Assembly (NCBI GenBank): GCA_027484575.1
Contig: JAIXSQ010000009.1
Location: 105,106 to 169,105, forward strand
Source: Comamonadaceae bacterium
GTDB lineage: Bacteria; Pseudomonadota; Gammaproteobacteria; Burkholderiales; Burkholderiaceae_C
DNA: 64,000 nt
Direction: 5' to 3'
The notes beneath the pieces are model-generated. The model ran no database searches. It was not told the origin of the DNA and saw only the letters and a list, made by a program, of their open reading frames with translations. The position numbers and the translations under genes were made by a program. This document shows positions 1-9,172 of the stretch, one piece after another; positions within the stretch are counted from its first letter, which is position 1; each line of letters starts with the position of its first letter.

Positions 1-23
1 ATGACCGGCCGAGGGCGCGGCCC

Positions 24-482
24 TCAGCCGGTCACTTCCGCGATCAGCTCGATCTCCACGCAGGCGCCCATGGGGATCTGCGCGACGCCGAAGGCGCTGC
101 GGGCGTGCGCGCCCTTGTCGCCGAACACCTGGCCCAGCAGCTCGCTGCAGCCGTTGGTCACCAGGTGCTGCTCGGTGAAGCTGGGCACGGAGTTCACCAG
201 GCTCATCACCTTGACGATGCGCGTGACCTTGTCCAGGTCGCCGACGGCCGCGGCCAGCGTGCCCAGCAGGTCGATCGCCACCGCGCGCGCGGCGGCCTTG
301 CCTTCCTCGGTCGTGATGTCGCTGCCCAGCTGCCCGACCCAGGGCTTGCCTTCGCGCTTGGCGATGTGGCCCGACAGGAACACCAGGTTGCCGGTGCGCA
401 CGAAGGGCACGTAGGCGGCGGCGGGGATGGCGACGGGGGGCAGCGTGATGCCCAGTTCCTTCAGCTTGGCGGTGGCGCTCAT
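24..482 (-). CDS. RidA/YjgF family protein
   Basis: A 152-residue protein of the RidA (YjgF/YER057c) family. Family members deaminate reactive enamine/imine intermediates released by PLP enzymes, or carry out related hydrolyses, as cytosolic trimers. The length fits the longer RidA subgroup, and the central and C-terminal parts (GDLDKVTRIVKV, VAQIPMGACVEIE) have the family look. The ATG at 482 has an AAGGA Shine-Dalgarno and overlaps the stop of the upstream transglutaminase gene by four bases (479-482), so the two are probably translationally coupled. It is the last gene of a leftward run starting with the phospholipase-D gene. The substrate cannot be told from sequence. Confidence 0.9.
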   Translation of the reverse strand: MSATAKLKELGITLPPVAIPAAAYVPFVRTGNLVFLSGHIAKREGKPWVGQLGSDITTEEGKAAARAVAIDLLGTLAAAVGDLDKVTRIVKVMSLVNSVPSFTEQHLVTNGCSELLGQVFGDKGAHARSAFGVAQIPMGACVEIELIAEVTG

Positions 483-1417
483 GGGGTCCTTCCTTCGGTG
501 GGGGCGGCGATCGTAGCAAGGCCCGCCGCCGCGTCCGCGGCCACGGGCGTGACCGTCACGCCCACGCGCAGCGTGTGGTGGGCGCCGCCATGGATCACGC
601 CGCGGATCGGCGAGACGTCCGAGTAGTCGCGGCCGATCGCCAGCACCACGTAGTCCTCGCCCGCCGGCTGGTCGTTGGTGGGGTCCAGGTCCACCCAGCA
701 GCCCGGCCCCTGCCGCGACGGCAGGTAGACCGACACCCAGGCATGCGAGGCATCGCTGCCCACCAGGCGGGCCTGCCCGGGCGGCGGCTCGGTCAGCAGG
801 TAGCCGCTGACGTAGCGCGCCGGCAGGCCCAGGCTGCGCAGGCAGCCCAGCATCACGTGGGCGAAGTCCTGGCACACCCCCTGGCGCAGTTCCAGCGCCT
901 CCAGCGCGGGCGTGCTGGCATCGGTGGCCTGCGACACGTACGCGAACTCGGCATGGATGCGCGCGGTGAGTGCACGCGCGGCCTCCAGCAGCGGGCGACC
1001 GGGCGTGAAGTCGGCGCGGGCATAGGCGTCGAAGGCGGCATCGCGCGGCACGTAGGGCGAGGCGTAGAGGAACTGCGTCGCCGGGTCGTACTCGGCCGCG
1101 CGGTGGTAGCGCAGCCGCTCGCGCGCCTGCTCCCAGGGCATGGCGTGCTCGGGCAGCGGCCGCGCGCAGGTCTCGACCAGGCTGTCGGCCACCACCCGCA
1201 GCTGCTCGTGCGTGGACTGCAGGCCGAAGAAGCAGCGCCAGTTGCCGTACGCGTCCGTGGCCTCGCTGCGCTGGGCCGGCTCGGGCGTCACGTGCAGCGC
1301 GTGCCGCAGCAGCCGCTGGCCGGCGCCGTCGCGCGGGCGCAGGTGCGCCATGTGCTGGGCGGTCTTGACCAGCGGGGCGTAGTCGTAGGTGGTCTCGTGC
1401 AGGACGTGCAGCCGCAT
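479..1417 (-). CDS. transglutaminase-like cysteine peptidase family protein
   Basis: 312 residues. An N-terminal beta-rich domain typical of bacterial transglutaminase family proteins (begins MRLHVLHETTYDYAPLV) is followed by a transglutaminase core. The likely catalytic triad is Cys182 (in RQGVCQDFAH), His225 (SDASHAWVSV) and an Asp near 243-245 (WVDLDPTND). In many bacteria such genes sit beside circularly permuted ATP-grasp and alpha-E genes and are predicted to hydrolyse or transfer peptides made by them. Here the fused ATP-grasp/alpha-E gene ends 16 bases upstream, on the same strand. No signal peptide is evident, so a cytoplasmic role is inferred. The real substrate is unknown. Confidence 0.9.
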   Translation of the reverse strand: MRLHVLHETTYDYAPLVKTAQHMAHLRPRDGAGQRLLRHALHVTPEPAQRSEATDAYGNWRCFFGLQSTHEQLRVVADSLVETCARPLPEHAMPWEQARERLRYHRAAEYDPATQFLYASPYVPRDAAFDAYARADFTPGRPLLEAARALTARIHAEFAYVSQATDASTPALEALELRQGVCQDFAHVMLGCLRSLGLPARYVSGYLLTEPPPGQARLVGSDASHAWVSVYLPSRQGPGCWVDLDPTNDQPAGEDYVVLAIGRDYSDVSPIRGVIHGGAHHTLRVGVTVTPVAADAAAGLATIAAPTEGRTP

Positions 1418-1433
1418 CGCGTCGTCCCCGGCC

Positions 1434-4001
1434 TCAGGCGCCCACGCTCTCGCGCGTCTCGTCGGAGTGCGTGAAGTAGCGCGCCCCGATGTCGTCGGAC
1501 AGCTGCCACGAGGCCTGCTCGCACTGCGCCAGCAGCCCCTGCAGCGCCGCCAGCCGGCCCTCGGCGTCCTGCGCCAGCATGGCCTCGAGCGTCCAGCCCG
1601 CGGGATCGGGCACCGACAGCGCGATGCCGGGCACCTGGCCGGGGGCGCTGCCCGCCAGCCGCGCCAGCCTGCCCCGCAGGGTCTGCGTGACCCAGCCGAG
1701 CGAGCGCGGGTTGTCGCGGTCGATCACCAGCAGGTCGAGCAGGGCGCCCAGGTCGCGGCGCTGCTGGTGCAGCGCGTGGAAGGTGATGGTGCTGTCGAAC
1801 AGGGCGACCAGCGCCTCGAAGCCGCCCTCGTCGTGCACCGCACCGGTCTCGAAGGCCAGCGCCAGCGCATGCGCCAGGAAGCCCAGGCGTTCCAGGTGGC
1901 GGCCGGTGGACAGCAGGCGCCAGCCGTCGTCGCGCATCATCCGGTCGGTCTGCGCGCCGGTCATGGCGGCCGTGGCGCCCGACAGCGCCTCGAGCATGCG
2001 CAGCGCCTCCAGGCCCGACCAGTCCGCCTCGCCCGGCTGCGGCGCCAGCCCGCGCAGGAAGTCCTGCTCGGCGCGCACGATCAGGTTCCAGTGCTCCTGC
2101 GACAGCCGGTCGCGCACGGCCGATGCCGCGTTGCGCAGCGCGCACAGGTTCCAGCCCACGCTGGTCGCGCCCTTGGTGTCGGCCAGCGCCGCGACCAGCG
2201 AACGCTCGAACACGCGGCGGCCGGTGGTGGGCGGCGGCACGTTGGGCAGCACCAGGCCGTTGTCGGCCGCCAGCTCGCCCAGCCAGGCCAGCAGCGGCTG
2301 CGAACTCTGGTCCTCGCCGTTCAGGCACTGCAGCACCAGCCGCGCGAGGCGGGCGGTGTTCTCGGTGCGCTCGGTGTAGCGGCCCAGCCAGAACAGGTTC
2401 TCGGCCGAGCGGCTGGTGACGGTGCGGGCGCGGTGCGCATCGGCCGCCGCGGCCGTGCGGCCCAGCAGGCTGGTGGTGTCGACCTCGCCGTCCGTGAGCA
2501 CCCAGGTGTCGGCGCTGCTGCCACCGCGCGACATGGTGGTGATCTCGGTGCCGCCGGCGATGCGCGTGAGGCCGCCGGGCAGCACCCGCCACGAGCCGCG
2601 GCCGTCGGCCACCGCGAACACCCGCAGCATGACCGAGCGGGGCTGCAGCCGGCCGTCCTTCCAGGTCGGCATCTGCGACAGCGGGCGCCAGGCCTGCAGC
2701 GTGTGCTCGTCGGGGTCGCGCACGATGCGGCCGGCCCATTCGTCCAGCTCGCGCCGCGACAGGAAGCGGCCCAGCACAGCGCCCGAGCCCGGGCCGCCGA
2801 AGGTGGGCTTGACCACACCGGTGGCCAGCTGCGGCAGCGCCGCCTCGAGCGCGGCGCGCTCGCCGCACCACCAGGTGGGCACCGACGGCAGGGCCAGTTC
2901 CTCGCCCAGCAGCGCGCGCGACAGCGCAGGCAGGAAGCCCAGCAGGGCGCAGGACTCGAGGAAGGCCGTGCCCGGCGCATTGGCCACCAGCAGGTTGCCG
3001 GCCCGGATCGCCTGCAGCAGGCCGGGCACGCCCAGCCGCGAGTCGGGCCGCAGCTCCAGCGGGTCGAGGAACTCGTCGTCCAGCCGCTTGAGCAGGCCGT
3101 GCACCGGCTCCAGGCCGCGCAGGGTCTTGAGGTACACGCGCTCGTCGCGCACGGTCAGGTCGCTGCCCTCGACCAGCGTCAGGCCGAGGTAGCGCGCCAG
3201 GTAGGCGTGCTCGAAGTAGGTCTCGTTGTAGGGGCCAGGCGTCAGCAGCACCACGCGGGCGTCGGCACCGGCGGGGCTGGCCGCGCGCAGGTGGTCGACC
3301 AGCGCGCGGTAGGTGGCGGCCAGCCGCTGCACCTTCAGGGCCGAGAAGGCCTGCGGGAACGAGCGCGAGACGACCAGCCGGTTCTCCAGCAGGTAGCCCA
3401 GGCCCGAGGGCGCCTGCGTGCGCTGCGACACCACCCACCAGTGGCCGTCGGGGTCGCGCGCCAGGTCGAAGGCCGCGATGTGCAGGTGCATGCCGCCCGG
3501 CGGCCGCACGCCCTGCATCGCCCGCAGGTAGCCCGGGTGGCCGTGCACCAGCGCCGGCGGCAGCAGGTTGCGCGCGAGCAGCTGCTGCGGCCCGTAGACG
3601 TCGGCCAGCACCCGCTCGAGCAGCCGCACCCGCTGCAGCACGCCGGCCTCGATGCCGGCCCAGCTGTCGGGCGTCAGGATCAGCGGGAACAGGTCCAGCG
3701 ACCAGGGCCGCTGCGGGCCGCCGTCGGCGGCGTAGACGTTGTAGGTGACGCCGTTGTCGCGCACCTGCCGCGCCAGCGCCTGCACCCGGCCGTCGAGGTC
3801 GTCGAAGCCATCCGGGCCGAGCTGGGCGAAGAACCGCTGCCAGGCCGGCGCGAGCGCGCCGCGCGCCGTGCCCGAGCCGCCGCGCAGCTCGTCGTAGTGG
3901 CCGGCGGCCGCCGGCGGGGCGAGCGCGGCCGCGAGCGCGGCAGGGTCGGCATCGGCGGCGTCGCCGAACAGCGAGTCGTTGGGGAGATCCACTGCGGCCA
4001 T
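1434..4001 (-). CDS. fused circularly permuted ATP-grasp / alpha-E protein
   Basis: 855 residues made of two modules. Residues about 1-500 are a circularly permuted type-2 ATP-grasp domain (compare LTPGPYNETYFEHAYLAR, RLDDEFLDPLELRPDS, VVKPTFGGPGSGAVLG, VLPGGLTRIA). Residues about 530-850 are a helical alpha-E domain (SRSAENLFWLGRYTERTENTARLARLV). The same two modules occur as separate overlapping genes at 11671-14129. In the literature, ATP-grasp enzymes of this group are predicted amidoligases that add amino acids or small peptides to an acceptor, with alpha-E as an obligate partner. It is co-directional with a transglutaminase downstream (16 bp) and a PLD gene upstream (16 bp). The product is unknown. 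Confidence 0.9.
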   Translation of the reverse strand: MAAVDLPNDSLFGDAADADPAALAAALAPPAAAGHYDELRGGSGTARGALAPAWQRFFAQLGPDGFDDLDGRVQALARQVRDNGVTYNVYAADGGPQRPWSLDLFPLILTPDSWAGIEAGVLQRVRLLERVLADVYGPQQLLARNLLPPALVHGHPGYLRAMQGVRPPGGMHLHIAAFDLARDPDGHWWVVSQRTQAPSGLGYLLENRLVVSRSFPQAFSALKVQRLAATYRALVDHLRAASPAGADARVVLLTPGPYNETYFEHAYLARYLGLTLVEGSDLTVRDERVYLKTLRGLEPVHGLLKRLDDEFLDPLELRPDSRLGVPGLLQAIRAGNLLVANAPGTAFLESCALLGFLPALSRALLGEELALPSVPTWWCGERAALEAALPQLATGVVKPTFGGPGSGAVLGRFLSRRELDEWAGRIVRDPDEHTLQAWRPLSQMPTWKDGRLQPRSVMLRVFAVADGRGSWRVLPGGLTRIAGGTEITTMSRGGSSADTWVLTDGEVDTTSLLGRTAAAADAHRARTVTSRSAENLFWLGRYTERTENTARLARLVLQCLNGEDQSSQPLLAWLGELAADNGLVLPNVPPPTTGRRVFERSLVAALADTKGATSVGWNLCALRNAASAVRDRLSQEHWNLIVRAEQDFLRGLAPQPGEADWSGLEALRMLEALSGATAAMTGAQTDRMMRDDGWRLLSTGRHLERLGFLAHALALAFETGAVHDEGGFEALVALFDSTITFHALHQQRRDLGALLDLLVIDRDNPRSLGWVTQTLRGRLARLAGSAPGQVPGIALSVPDPAGWTLEAMLAQDAEGRLAALQGLLAQCEQASWQLSDDIGARYFTHSDETRESVGA

Positions 4002-4017
4002 TGTCCCCCAAGCCGGC

Positions 4018-5337
4018 TCACAGCACCGGGCGGAGCCAGGTGGCCGCCCGCTCGCGCAGCTTCTCGCCCCAGGGGCGGGCCTGCCAGTCGGCCAGCGTGA
4101 TGCGGCGGCTGCGCGCCAGGTCGGCCTCGAACACGGCCTGCAGCTGCGCCGCGAAGTCCGCGTCGTGGACGTTGAGGTTGGCCTCGTCGTTCAGGTGGAA
4201 CGAGCGCGGGTCGAAGTTCGTGGAGCCCACCGAGGCCATCAGCCCGTCGACCAGCAGCAGCTTGCAGTGGTACATGGTGGGCTGGTACTCGTGGATCTCC
4301 ACCCCGGCCTCCAGCAGCGGCCCCCACATGCCACGCGAGGCGCGCCGCACCGTGTCCTGGTCGGTGTGGCGGCCGGGCGTGACGATGCGCACCCGCACGC
4401 CCCGCGCGCAGGCCGCGCGCAGCGTCTCGGTGGCCACGGGATCGGGCACGAAGTACGCGCTGGCGATGTCGATGCTGCGGGTGGCCGCGGTCATGGCCAG
4501 CAGCATCATCATCAGCATGCTCTCGCTGCCGCCGCTGGGCGAGCTGGCGAACATCTGGCAGTGCATCGTGCCGGCCGGCCGCAGCGGCGGGAAGTAGGCC
4601 TGGCCGTGCAGCACGCGGCCGGTGGCCTTGCTCCAGTTGGACAGCATCACGCTCTGCATCTGAGCCACCACCGGGCCCTCGACGCGGAAGTGCGAATCGC
4701 GCCAGTGGTCCGGGTCCTGGGCGTCGCCGCACCACTGCGGCGCGATGCCCACGCCGCCGGTGAAGCCGACGCGGCCGTCGACGATCAGCAGCTTGCGGTG
4801 GGTGCGGTTGTTCAGCCGCGCCAGGTTCCACCAGCGCAGCGGATGGAACATGCGCACCTCGACGCCGGCGGCCCGCATCCGGTGGACCAGCTGCCGGTCG
4901 ACCCGGGTGCTGCCCACCCAGTCCAGCAGCACGTGCACCTGCACGCCGGCGCGGGCGCGTTCGGACAGCGCCTCGGCGAAGGCCTCGCCGATCTCGCCCG
5001 ACCAGTAGATGAAGGTCTCGAACAGCACCGTGCGGCGGGCCTCGCGGATGGCCGCCAGCATGGCCGGGAAGATGCGGTCGCCGTTGACCAGCAGCTCGAC
5101 CCGGTTGCCCTCCAGCAGGGTGGGGCCGAGCAGCAGCGACATCGCGCGGCGGAACTGCGGGTCCTGCACGCCGTACAGGTGCTCGATGGGCTCCTGCACG
5201 CGCCGCTCCGACGTGGCGAAGTTCACCACGACGAGCGCCACCACGAGGGCGGCCAGCAGGGACAGCAGCACCGTCAGCACCGGCGCAGCATGGCAGGCGG
5301 CACGCACGGTCGAGCGTGGGAGCCGGCCGACACGCAT
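4018..5337 (-). CDS. phospholipase D-like / cardiolipin synthase-type protein
   Basis: About 439 residues from the ATG at 5337 (MRVGRLPRST). A further in-frame ATG at 5382 would add 15 residues but runs into repeat-like DNA, so I prefer 5337. One N-terminal membrane segment (about residues 20-40, LTVLLSLLAALVVALVVV) precedes two PLD domains. Both HKD signatures are visible (HRKLLIVDGRVGFTGG and HCKLLLVDGLMASVGS), so the enzyme looks catalytically intact. Family members make cardiolipin by phosphatidyl transfer or hydrolyse phosphodiesters at the inner membrane. The single anchor and length resemble Cls-type synthases. It is the first gene of the leftward run into the ATP-grasp, transglutaminase and RidA genes. 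Confidence 0.85.
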   Translation of the reverse strand: MRVGRLPRSTVRAACHAAPVLTVLLSLLAALVVALVVVNFATSERRVQEPIEHLYGVQDPQFRRAMSLLLGPTLLEGNRVELLVNGDRIFPAMLAAIREARRTVLFETFIYWSGEIGEAFAEALSERARAGVQVHVLLDWVGSTRVDRQLVHRMRAAGVEVRMFHPLRWWNLARLNNRTHRKLLIVDGRVGFTGGVGIAPQWCGDAQDPDHWRDSHFRVEGPVVAQMQSVMLSNWSKATGRVLHGQAYFPPLRPAGTMHCQMFASSPSGGSESMLMMMLLAMTAATRSIDIASAYFVPDPVATETLRAACARGVRVRIVTPGRHTDQDTVRRASRGMWGPLLEAGVEIHEYQPTMYHCKLLLVDGLMASVGSTNFDPRSFHLNDEANLNVHDADFAAQLQAVFEADLARSRRITLADWQARPWGEKLRERAATWLRPVL

Positions 5338-5410
5338 GGCCCGGACGCGCCGGGTGCACCCCGCCGTGCCCGCGGCGGGCACCGACGGTCAGCGCCGCGG
5401 TGGAGCGTGG

Positions 5411-5550
5411 GTCCCCGCCTGCGCGGGGACGACGGGCCGTGCGTCCGCGGCGTCCCGCACGGGAGCCCTCCCGCGTCATGCCCGCGCAGGCGGGCATCCA
5501 TGCCGATGCGCAGCGCCTGGCCGTGCATCCCCGCCTGCGCGGGGACGACG
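5411..5550. repeat. three palindromic repeat units (about 5411-5430, 5474-5501, 5526-5550)
   Basis: The gap between the DUF2126 gene and the PLD gene holds three short palindromes of the window-wide family: an 8-base G/C stem around CCTGCG or GCAGGC loops, followed by GAYGACG or preceded by GTCATG. Stem sequences differ (GTCCCC..GGGGAC, GCCCGC..GCGGGC, ATCCCC..GGGGAC) yet both arms mostly stay complementary. They lie between two leftward genes. Confidence 0.85.
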
Positions 5551-5558
5551 GGCAGGGC

Positions 5559-8500
5559 TCAGCCCCGGGGCGGGTGCCGCAGGTCCAGCGTGAACGGGAA
5601 CTCGCGGCTGCCCGGCACGTCGATGGTGGCCGGCGGCACCTGCAGCCGGCCCGGCGAGTGGCCCATGCGGAAGAAGCGCGACAAGCGCCGGCTCTCGGCC
5701 TCGTAGGCGTTGACGGGGAAGGTCACGTAGTTGCGCCCGCCCGGGTGCGCCACGTGGTACTGGCAGCCGCCCAGCGAGCGGTCCATCCAGGTGTCGACCA
5801 CGTCGAAGGTCAGGGGCGCGTTCACGCCGATGGTGGGGTGCAGCGCCGACGGCGGGTTCCAGGCCCGGTAGCGCACGCCGGCGACGAACTCGCCGGCGGT
5901 GCCGGTGGGCTGCAGCGGCAGGGCGCGGCCGTTGACCGTGACCACGTGCCGGCTCTCGTTCAGCCCGGTGACCTTGACCTCGATGCGCTCGAGCGAGGAG
6001 TCGACGTAGCGCACCGTGCCGCCCACCGCGCCTTCCTCGCCCATCACGTGCCAGGGCTCGAGCGCCGTGCGCAGCGTGAGCTCCAGGCCCGCGGCCTCGA
6101 CGCTGCCGATCACCGGGAAGCGGAAGGCGAAGTGCGGCGCGAACCAGGCGCGGTCGAACGCGTAGCCGGCCTCGCGCAGGTCGTCGAGCACGTCGTGCAG
6201 GTCGGCCAGGATGAAGCTGGGCAGCAGCCAGCGGTCGTGCAGCTGGGTGCCCCAGCGCGTGGCCGGCGCCTTGTACGGCGTGCGCCAGAAGCGCGCCACC
6301 AGCGCGCGCAGCAGCAGCTGCTGCACCACGCTCATGCGGGCGTGCGGCGGCATCTCGAAGGCGCGCAGCTCCAGCAGGCCGAGCCGGCCCGCCGAGGTGT
6401 CAGGCGAGTACAGCTTGTCGATGCTGAACTCGCTGCGGTGGGTGTTGCCGGTGACGTCCACCAGGATGTTGCGCAGCGTGCGGTCGACCAGCCAGGCCGG
6501 CATGGACTGGCCGTGCAGCTGGCGGTTGCGCTCGATCTCGCGCAGCGCGATCTCCAGCTCGTACAGCTGGTCGTTGCGCGCCTCGTCGACCCGCGGCGCC
6601 TGGCTGGTGGGGCCGATGAACAGCCCCGAGAACAGGTACGACAGCGACGGGTGGTTGTGCCAGTACAGCAGCAGGCTGGCCAGCAGCTCGGGCTTGCGCA
6701 GGAACGGCGAGTCGGCCGGCGTGGCGCCGCCCAGCACGAAGTGGTTGCCGCCGCCGGTGCCGGTGTGGCGGCCGTCGGTCATGAACTTCTCGGCCGTCAG
6801 CCGGGTCTCGAACGCGGCGCGGTACAGGAACTCAGTGCGCTCGACCAGCTCGGCCCAGCTGGCGGACGGGTGGATGTTCACCTCGATCACGCCGGGGTCG
6901 GGCGTGACCTGCAGCAGCTTCAGGCGCGGGTCGCGCGGCGGCGGGTAGCCCTCGAGCACCACCGGCAGGCGCAGTTCGGCCGCGGTCTGCTCCACCGCCG
7001 CCAGCAGCGCCAGGTAGTCCTCGAGCCGGGCCAGCGGCGGCATGAACACGTACAGCAGCCCCGACTGGCCCCCGTGCTCGCGCTCGGCCTTCGGGCCGTT
7101 GGCGCGTTGCGGGTCGCGCACCTCGACCACCACGGCGGTGCGGGTGATCCAGTGGGCCGACTCGAAGCGGCCCGGCGCCCGCGTGGCCCCGGCGCCGGCG
7201 GCATGCGAGGGCTCGGCCTGGCCGCGCAGGTTGGCCTGCTCGGGGTCGGTCCGCGCGCCGCCGGCCACCGTGCCGCCTTCGGCCCAGCGGCCATCCTGGC
7301 CCTGCAGACGCAGCTGGGCCGGCTGGGGCAGCGGCGCCCGGGGGTCGAACGGGTCCTGCTGCACCAGGTGCGGGTAGTCGGCCGCGTTCACCCAGGGCAG
7401 GGCGTCCAGCGGCAGCCGGTAGCCCATGGGTGAGTCGCCGGGCACCAGGTACATGCGCTCGTCGCGGAAGAACCAGGGCCCGGTGATCCAGATCGCGCCG
7501 TCCAGGCGGGGCGCGGCGCTGCCGGCCTGCAGCGGCAGCGCGTAGCCCACGACCGCATCGAGCTTCTGCTCGAACACGCGGCGCAGGCGGGCCCGCTCGA
7601 GCTCGTCGTCGAGCCGGGCGTCGAACGGGTCGACGTTGACCGGCAGCCGGCGCTCGCGCCACAGGTAGTAGAAGGTGTCCTCGTAGCCGGGCTGCACGTA
7701 GCGGTCGGTCACGCCCAGCCGGCGCGCCAGCGTGCGGATGAAGCGCTCGGCGTCCTGGGTGGTGTGCGCGTGCGGCAGGCGCTCGTCGGCGAACAGCGAC
7801 GGGTCGTGCCAGCACGGCTGGCCGTCGGCACGCCAGCAGACCGACAGCGCCCAGCGCGGCAGCTGCTCGCCCGGGTACCACTTGCCCTGGCCGAAGTGCA
7901 GGAAGCCGCCGCTGCCGTAGCGCTCGCGCAGCTTGTGCACCAGCTCGGTGGCATAGCCGCGCTTGGTGGGGCCCAGGGCGTCGGTGTTCCATTCGGCCGC
8001 ATCGCGGTCGCCGGTCGACACGAAGGTGGGCTCGCCGCCCATGGTCAGGCGCACGTCGCCGGCGATCAGGTCCTGGTCGACCTGCTCGCCCAGGTCGAGC
8101 ACGGCCTGCCACTGGTCCTCGGTGTACGGCCTGGTCACCCGCGGCGATTCGTGGATGCGGGTGACCTCCATGCGGTGGCTGAAGGTGACCTCGGCCTCGT
8201 CGAGCACGCCCTCGATCGGCGCGGCGCTGGACGGGCTGGGCGTGCAGGCCACGGGGATGTGGCCCTCGCCGGCGAACAGCCCGCTGGTGGGGTCCAGGCC
8301 GATCCAGCCGGCTCCCGGCAGGTAGACCTCGCACCAGGCGTGCAGGTCGGTGAAGTCGACCTCGGTGCCGCTGGGCCCGTCCAGCGACTTGACGTCGGGC
8401 GCCAGCTGGATCAGGTAGCCCGAGACGAAGCGCGCGGCCAGCCCCAGGTGGCGCAGCAGCTGCACCAGCAGCCAGCCCGAGTCGCGGCAGGAGCCCGAGG

Positions 8501-9026
8501 CCTTGGCCAGCGTCTCCTCGGGCGTCTGCACGCCCGGCTCCATGCGGATCAGGTAGCGCACGTCCTGCTGCAGCTTCTGGTTGATGGCCACCAGGAAATC
8601 GACCGTGGGCCGCTGGGCGCGGTCGATGCCGGCCAGGTAGGCCTCGACGCGGGGCGTCAGCGGCTCGCGCACCAGGTAGGGCGCCAGTTCCTGCGCGAGC
8701 GCCGGCTCGTAGGCGAAGGGGAAGGCTTCGGCGCTGGGCTCGAGGAAGAAGTCGAACGGGTTGTAGACCGCCATCTCCACCACCAGGTCGACCGTGACCT
8801 TGAACTCGGTGGTGGGCTCGGGGAAGACCAGGCGCGCCTGGTAGTTGGCGAAGGGGTCCTGCTGCCAGTTGATGAAGTGCCCGGCGGGCTCGACCCGCAG
8901 CGCATACGAGAGCACCCGGCTCCTGCAGTGCGGCGCGGGCCGCAGGCGGACGACCTGGGGTCCGAGGCGCACCGGACGGTCGTAGGTGTAGTGGGTGACG
9001 TGGTTCAGCGCCGCGTGGATCGACAT
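5559..9026 (-). CDS. DUF2126 transglutaminase family protein
   Basis: 1,155 residues from the ATG at 9026 (MSIHAALNHVTHYTYDRPV). The N-terminal third is a transglutaminase fold with likely catalytic Cys180 (SGSCRDSGW), His229 (DLHAWCEVYLPG) and Asp245 (GLDPTSG). The remaining ~800 residues are the DUF2126 region (for example FLHFGQGKWYPGEQLPRW and GTGGGNHFVLGGATPADSP). This long architecture is known from Burkholderiales and other proteobacteria beside ATP-grasp/alpha-E genes and is predicted to act in the same peptide pathway. A promoter-like TAGCAT lies at 9035-9040, only 8 bases before the ATG. comEC diverges from it. Confidence 0.92.
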   Translation of the reverse strand: MSIHAALNHVTHYTYDRPVRLGPQVVRLRPAPHCRSRVLSYALRVEPAGHFINWQQDPFANYQARLVFPEPTTEFKVTVDLVVEMAVYNPFDFFLEPSAEAFPFAYEPALAQELAPYLVREPLTPRVEAYLAGIDRAQRPTVDFLVAINQKLQQDVRYLIRMEPGVQTPEETLAKASGSCRDSGWLLVQLLRHLGLAARFVSGYLIQLAPDVKSLDGPSGTEVDFTDLHAWCEVYLPGAGWIGLDPTSGLFAGEGHIPVACTPSPSSAAPIEGVLDEAEVTFSHRMEVTRIHESPRVTRPYTEDQWQAVLDLGEQVDQDLIAGDVRLTMGGEPTFVSTGDRDAAEWNTDALGPTKRGYATELVHKLRERYGSGGFLHFGQGKWYPGEQLPRWALSVCWRADGQPCWHDPSLFADERLPHAHTTQDAERFIRTLARRLGVTDRYVQPGYEDTFYYLWRERRLPVNVDPFDARLDDELERARLRRVFEQKLDAVVGYALPLQAGSAAPRLDGAIWITGPWFFRDERMYLVPGDSPMGYRLPLDALPWVNAADYPHLVQQDPFDPRAPLPQPAQLRLQGQDGRWAEGGTVAGGARTDPEQANLRGQAEPSHAAGAGATRAPGRFESAHWITRTAVVVEVRDPQRANGPKAEREHGGQSGLLYVFMPPLARLEDYLALLAAVEQTAAELRLPVVLEGYPPPRDPRLKLLQVTPDPGVIEVNIHPSASWAELVERTEFLYRAAFETRLTAEKFMTDGRHTGTGGGNHFVLGGATPADSPFLRKPELLASLLLYWHNHPSLSYLFSGLFIGPTSQAPRVDEARNDQLYELEIALREIERNRQLHGQSMPAWLVDRTLRNILVDVTGNTHRSEFSIDKLYSPDTSAGRLGLLELRAFEMPPHARMSVVQQLLLRALVARFWRTPYKAPATRWGTQLHDRWLLPSFILADLHDVLDDLREAGYAFDRAWFAPHFAFRFPVIGSVEAAGLELTLRTALEPWHVMGEEGAVGGTVRYVDSSLERIEVKVTGLNESRHVVTVNGRALPLQPTGTAGEFVAGVRYRAWNPPSALHPTIGVNAPLTFDVVDTWMDRSLGGCQYHVAHPGGRNYVTFPVNAYEAESRRLSRFFRMGHSPGRLQVPPATIDVPGSREFPFTLDLRHPPRG

Positions 9027-9034
9027 GGTCGGGC

Positions 9035-9040
9035 ATGCTA
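9035..9040 (-). promoter_or_regulatory. candidate -10 element of the DUF2126 gene
   Basis: On the minus strand TAGCAT ends 8 bases before the start codon and no Shine-Dalgarno fits between them. That geometry would give a leaderless or near-leaderless mRNA. No convincing -35 is seen, so this rests on spacing alone. Confidence 0.35.
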
Positions 9041-9172
9041 GCAAGAGACATGCTCGACGGTAGGACGGCGCGGGCGGCATGGACCCGGACGGGCCGGCGC
9101 ACGGGGCCTCCTGCGGTCGCACGAGGGTGCAAGTCCTGATGCCGGGCGGGGCGCGTGCCGCGTTGCAGCGGC

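Noticed and set aside
5338..5382. Upstream start for the phospholipase-D gene at 5382
   Set aside because: The extra 15 residues have no family-like sequence and approach the repeat region; ATG 5337 sits just before the membrane segment.
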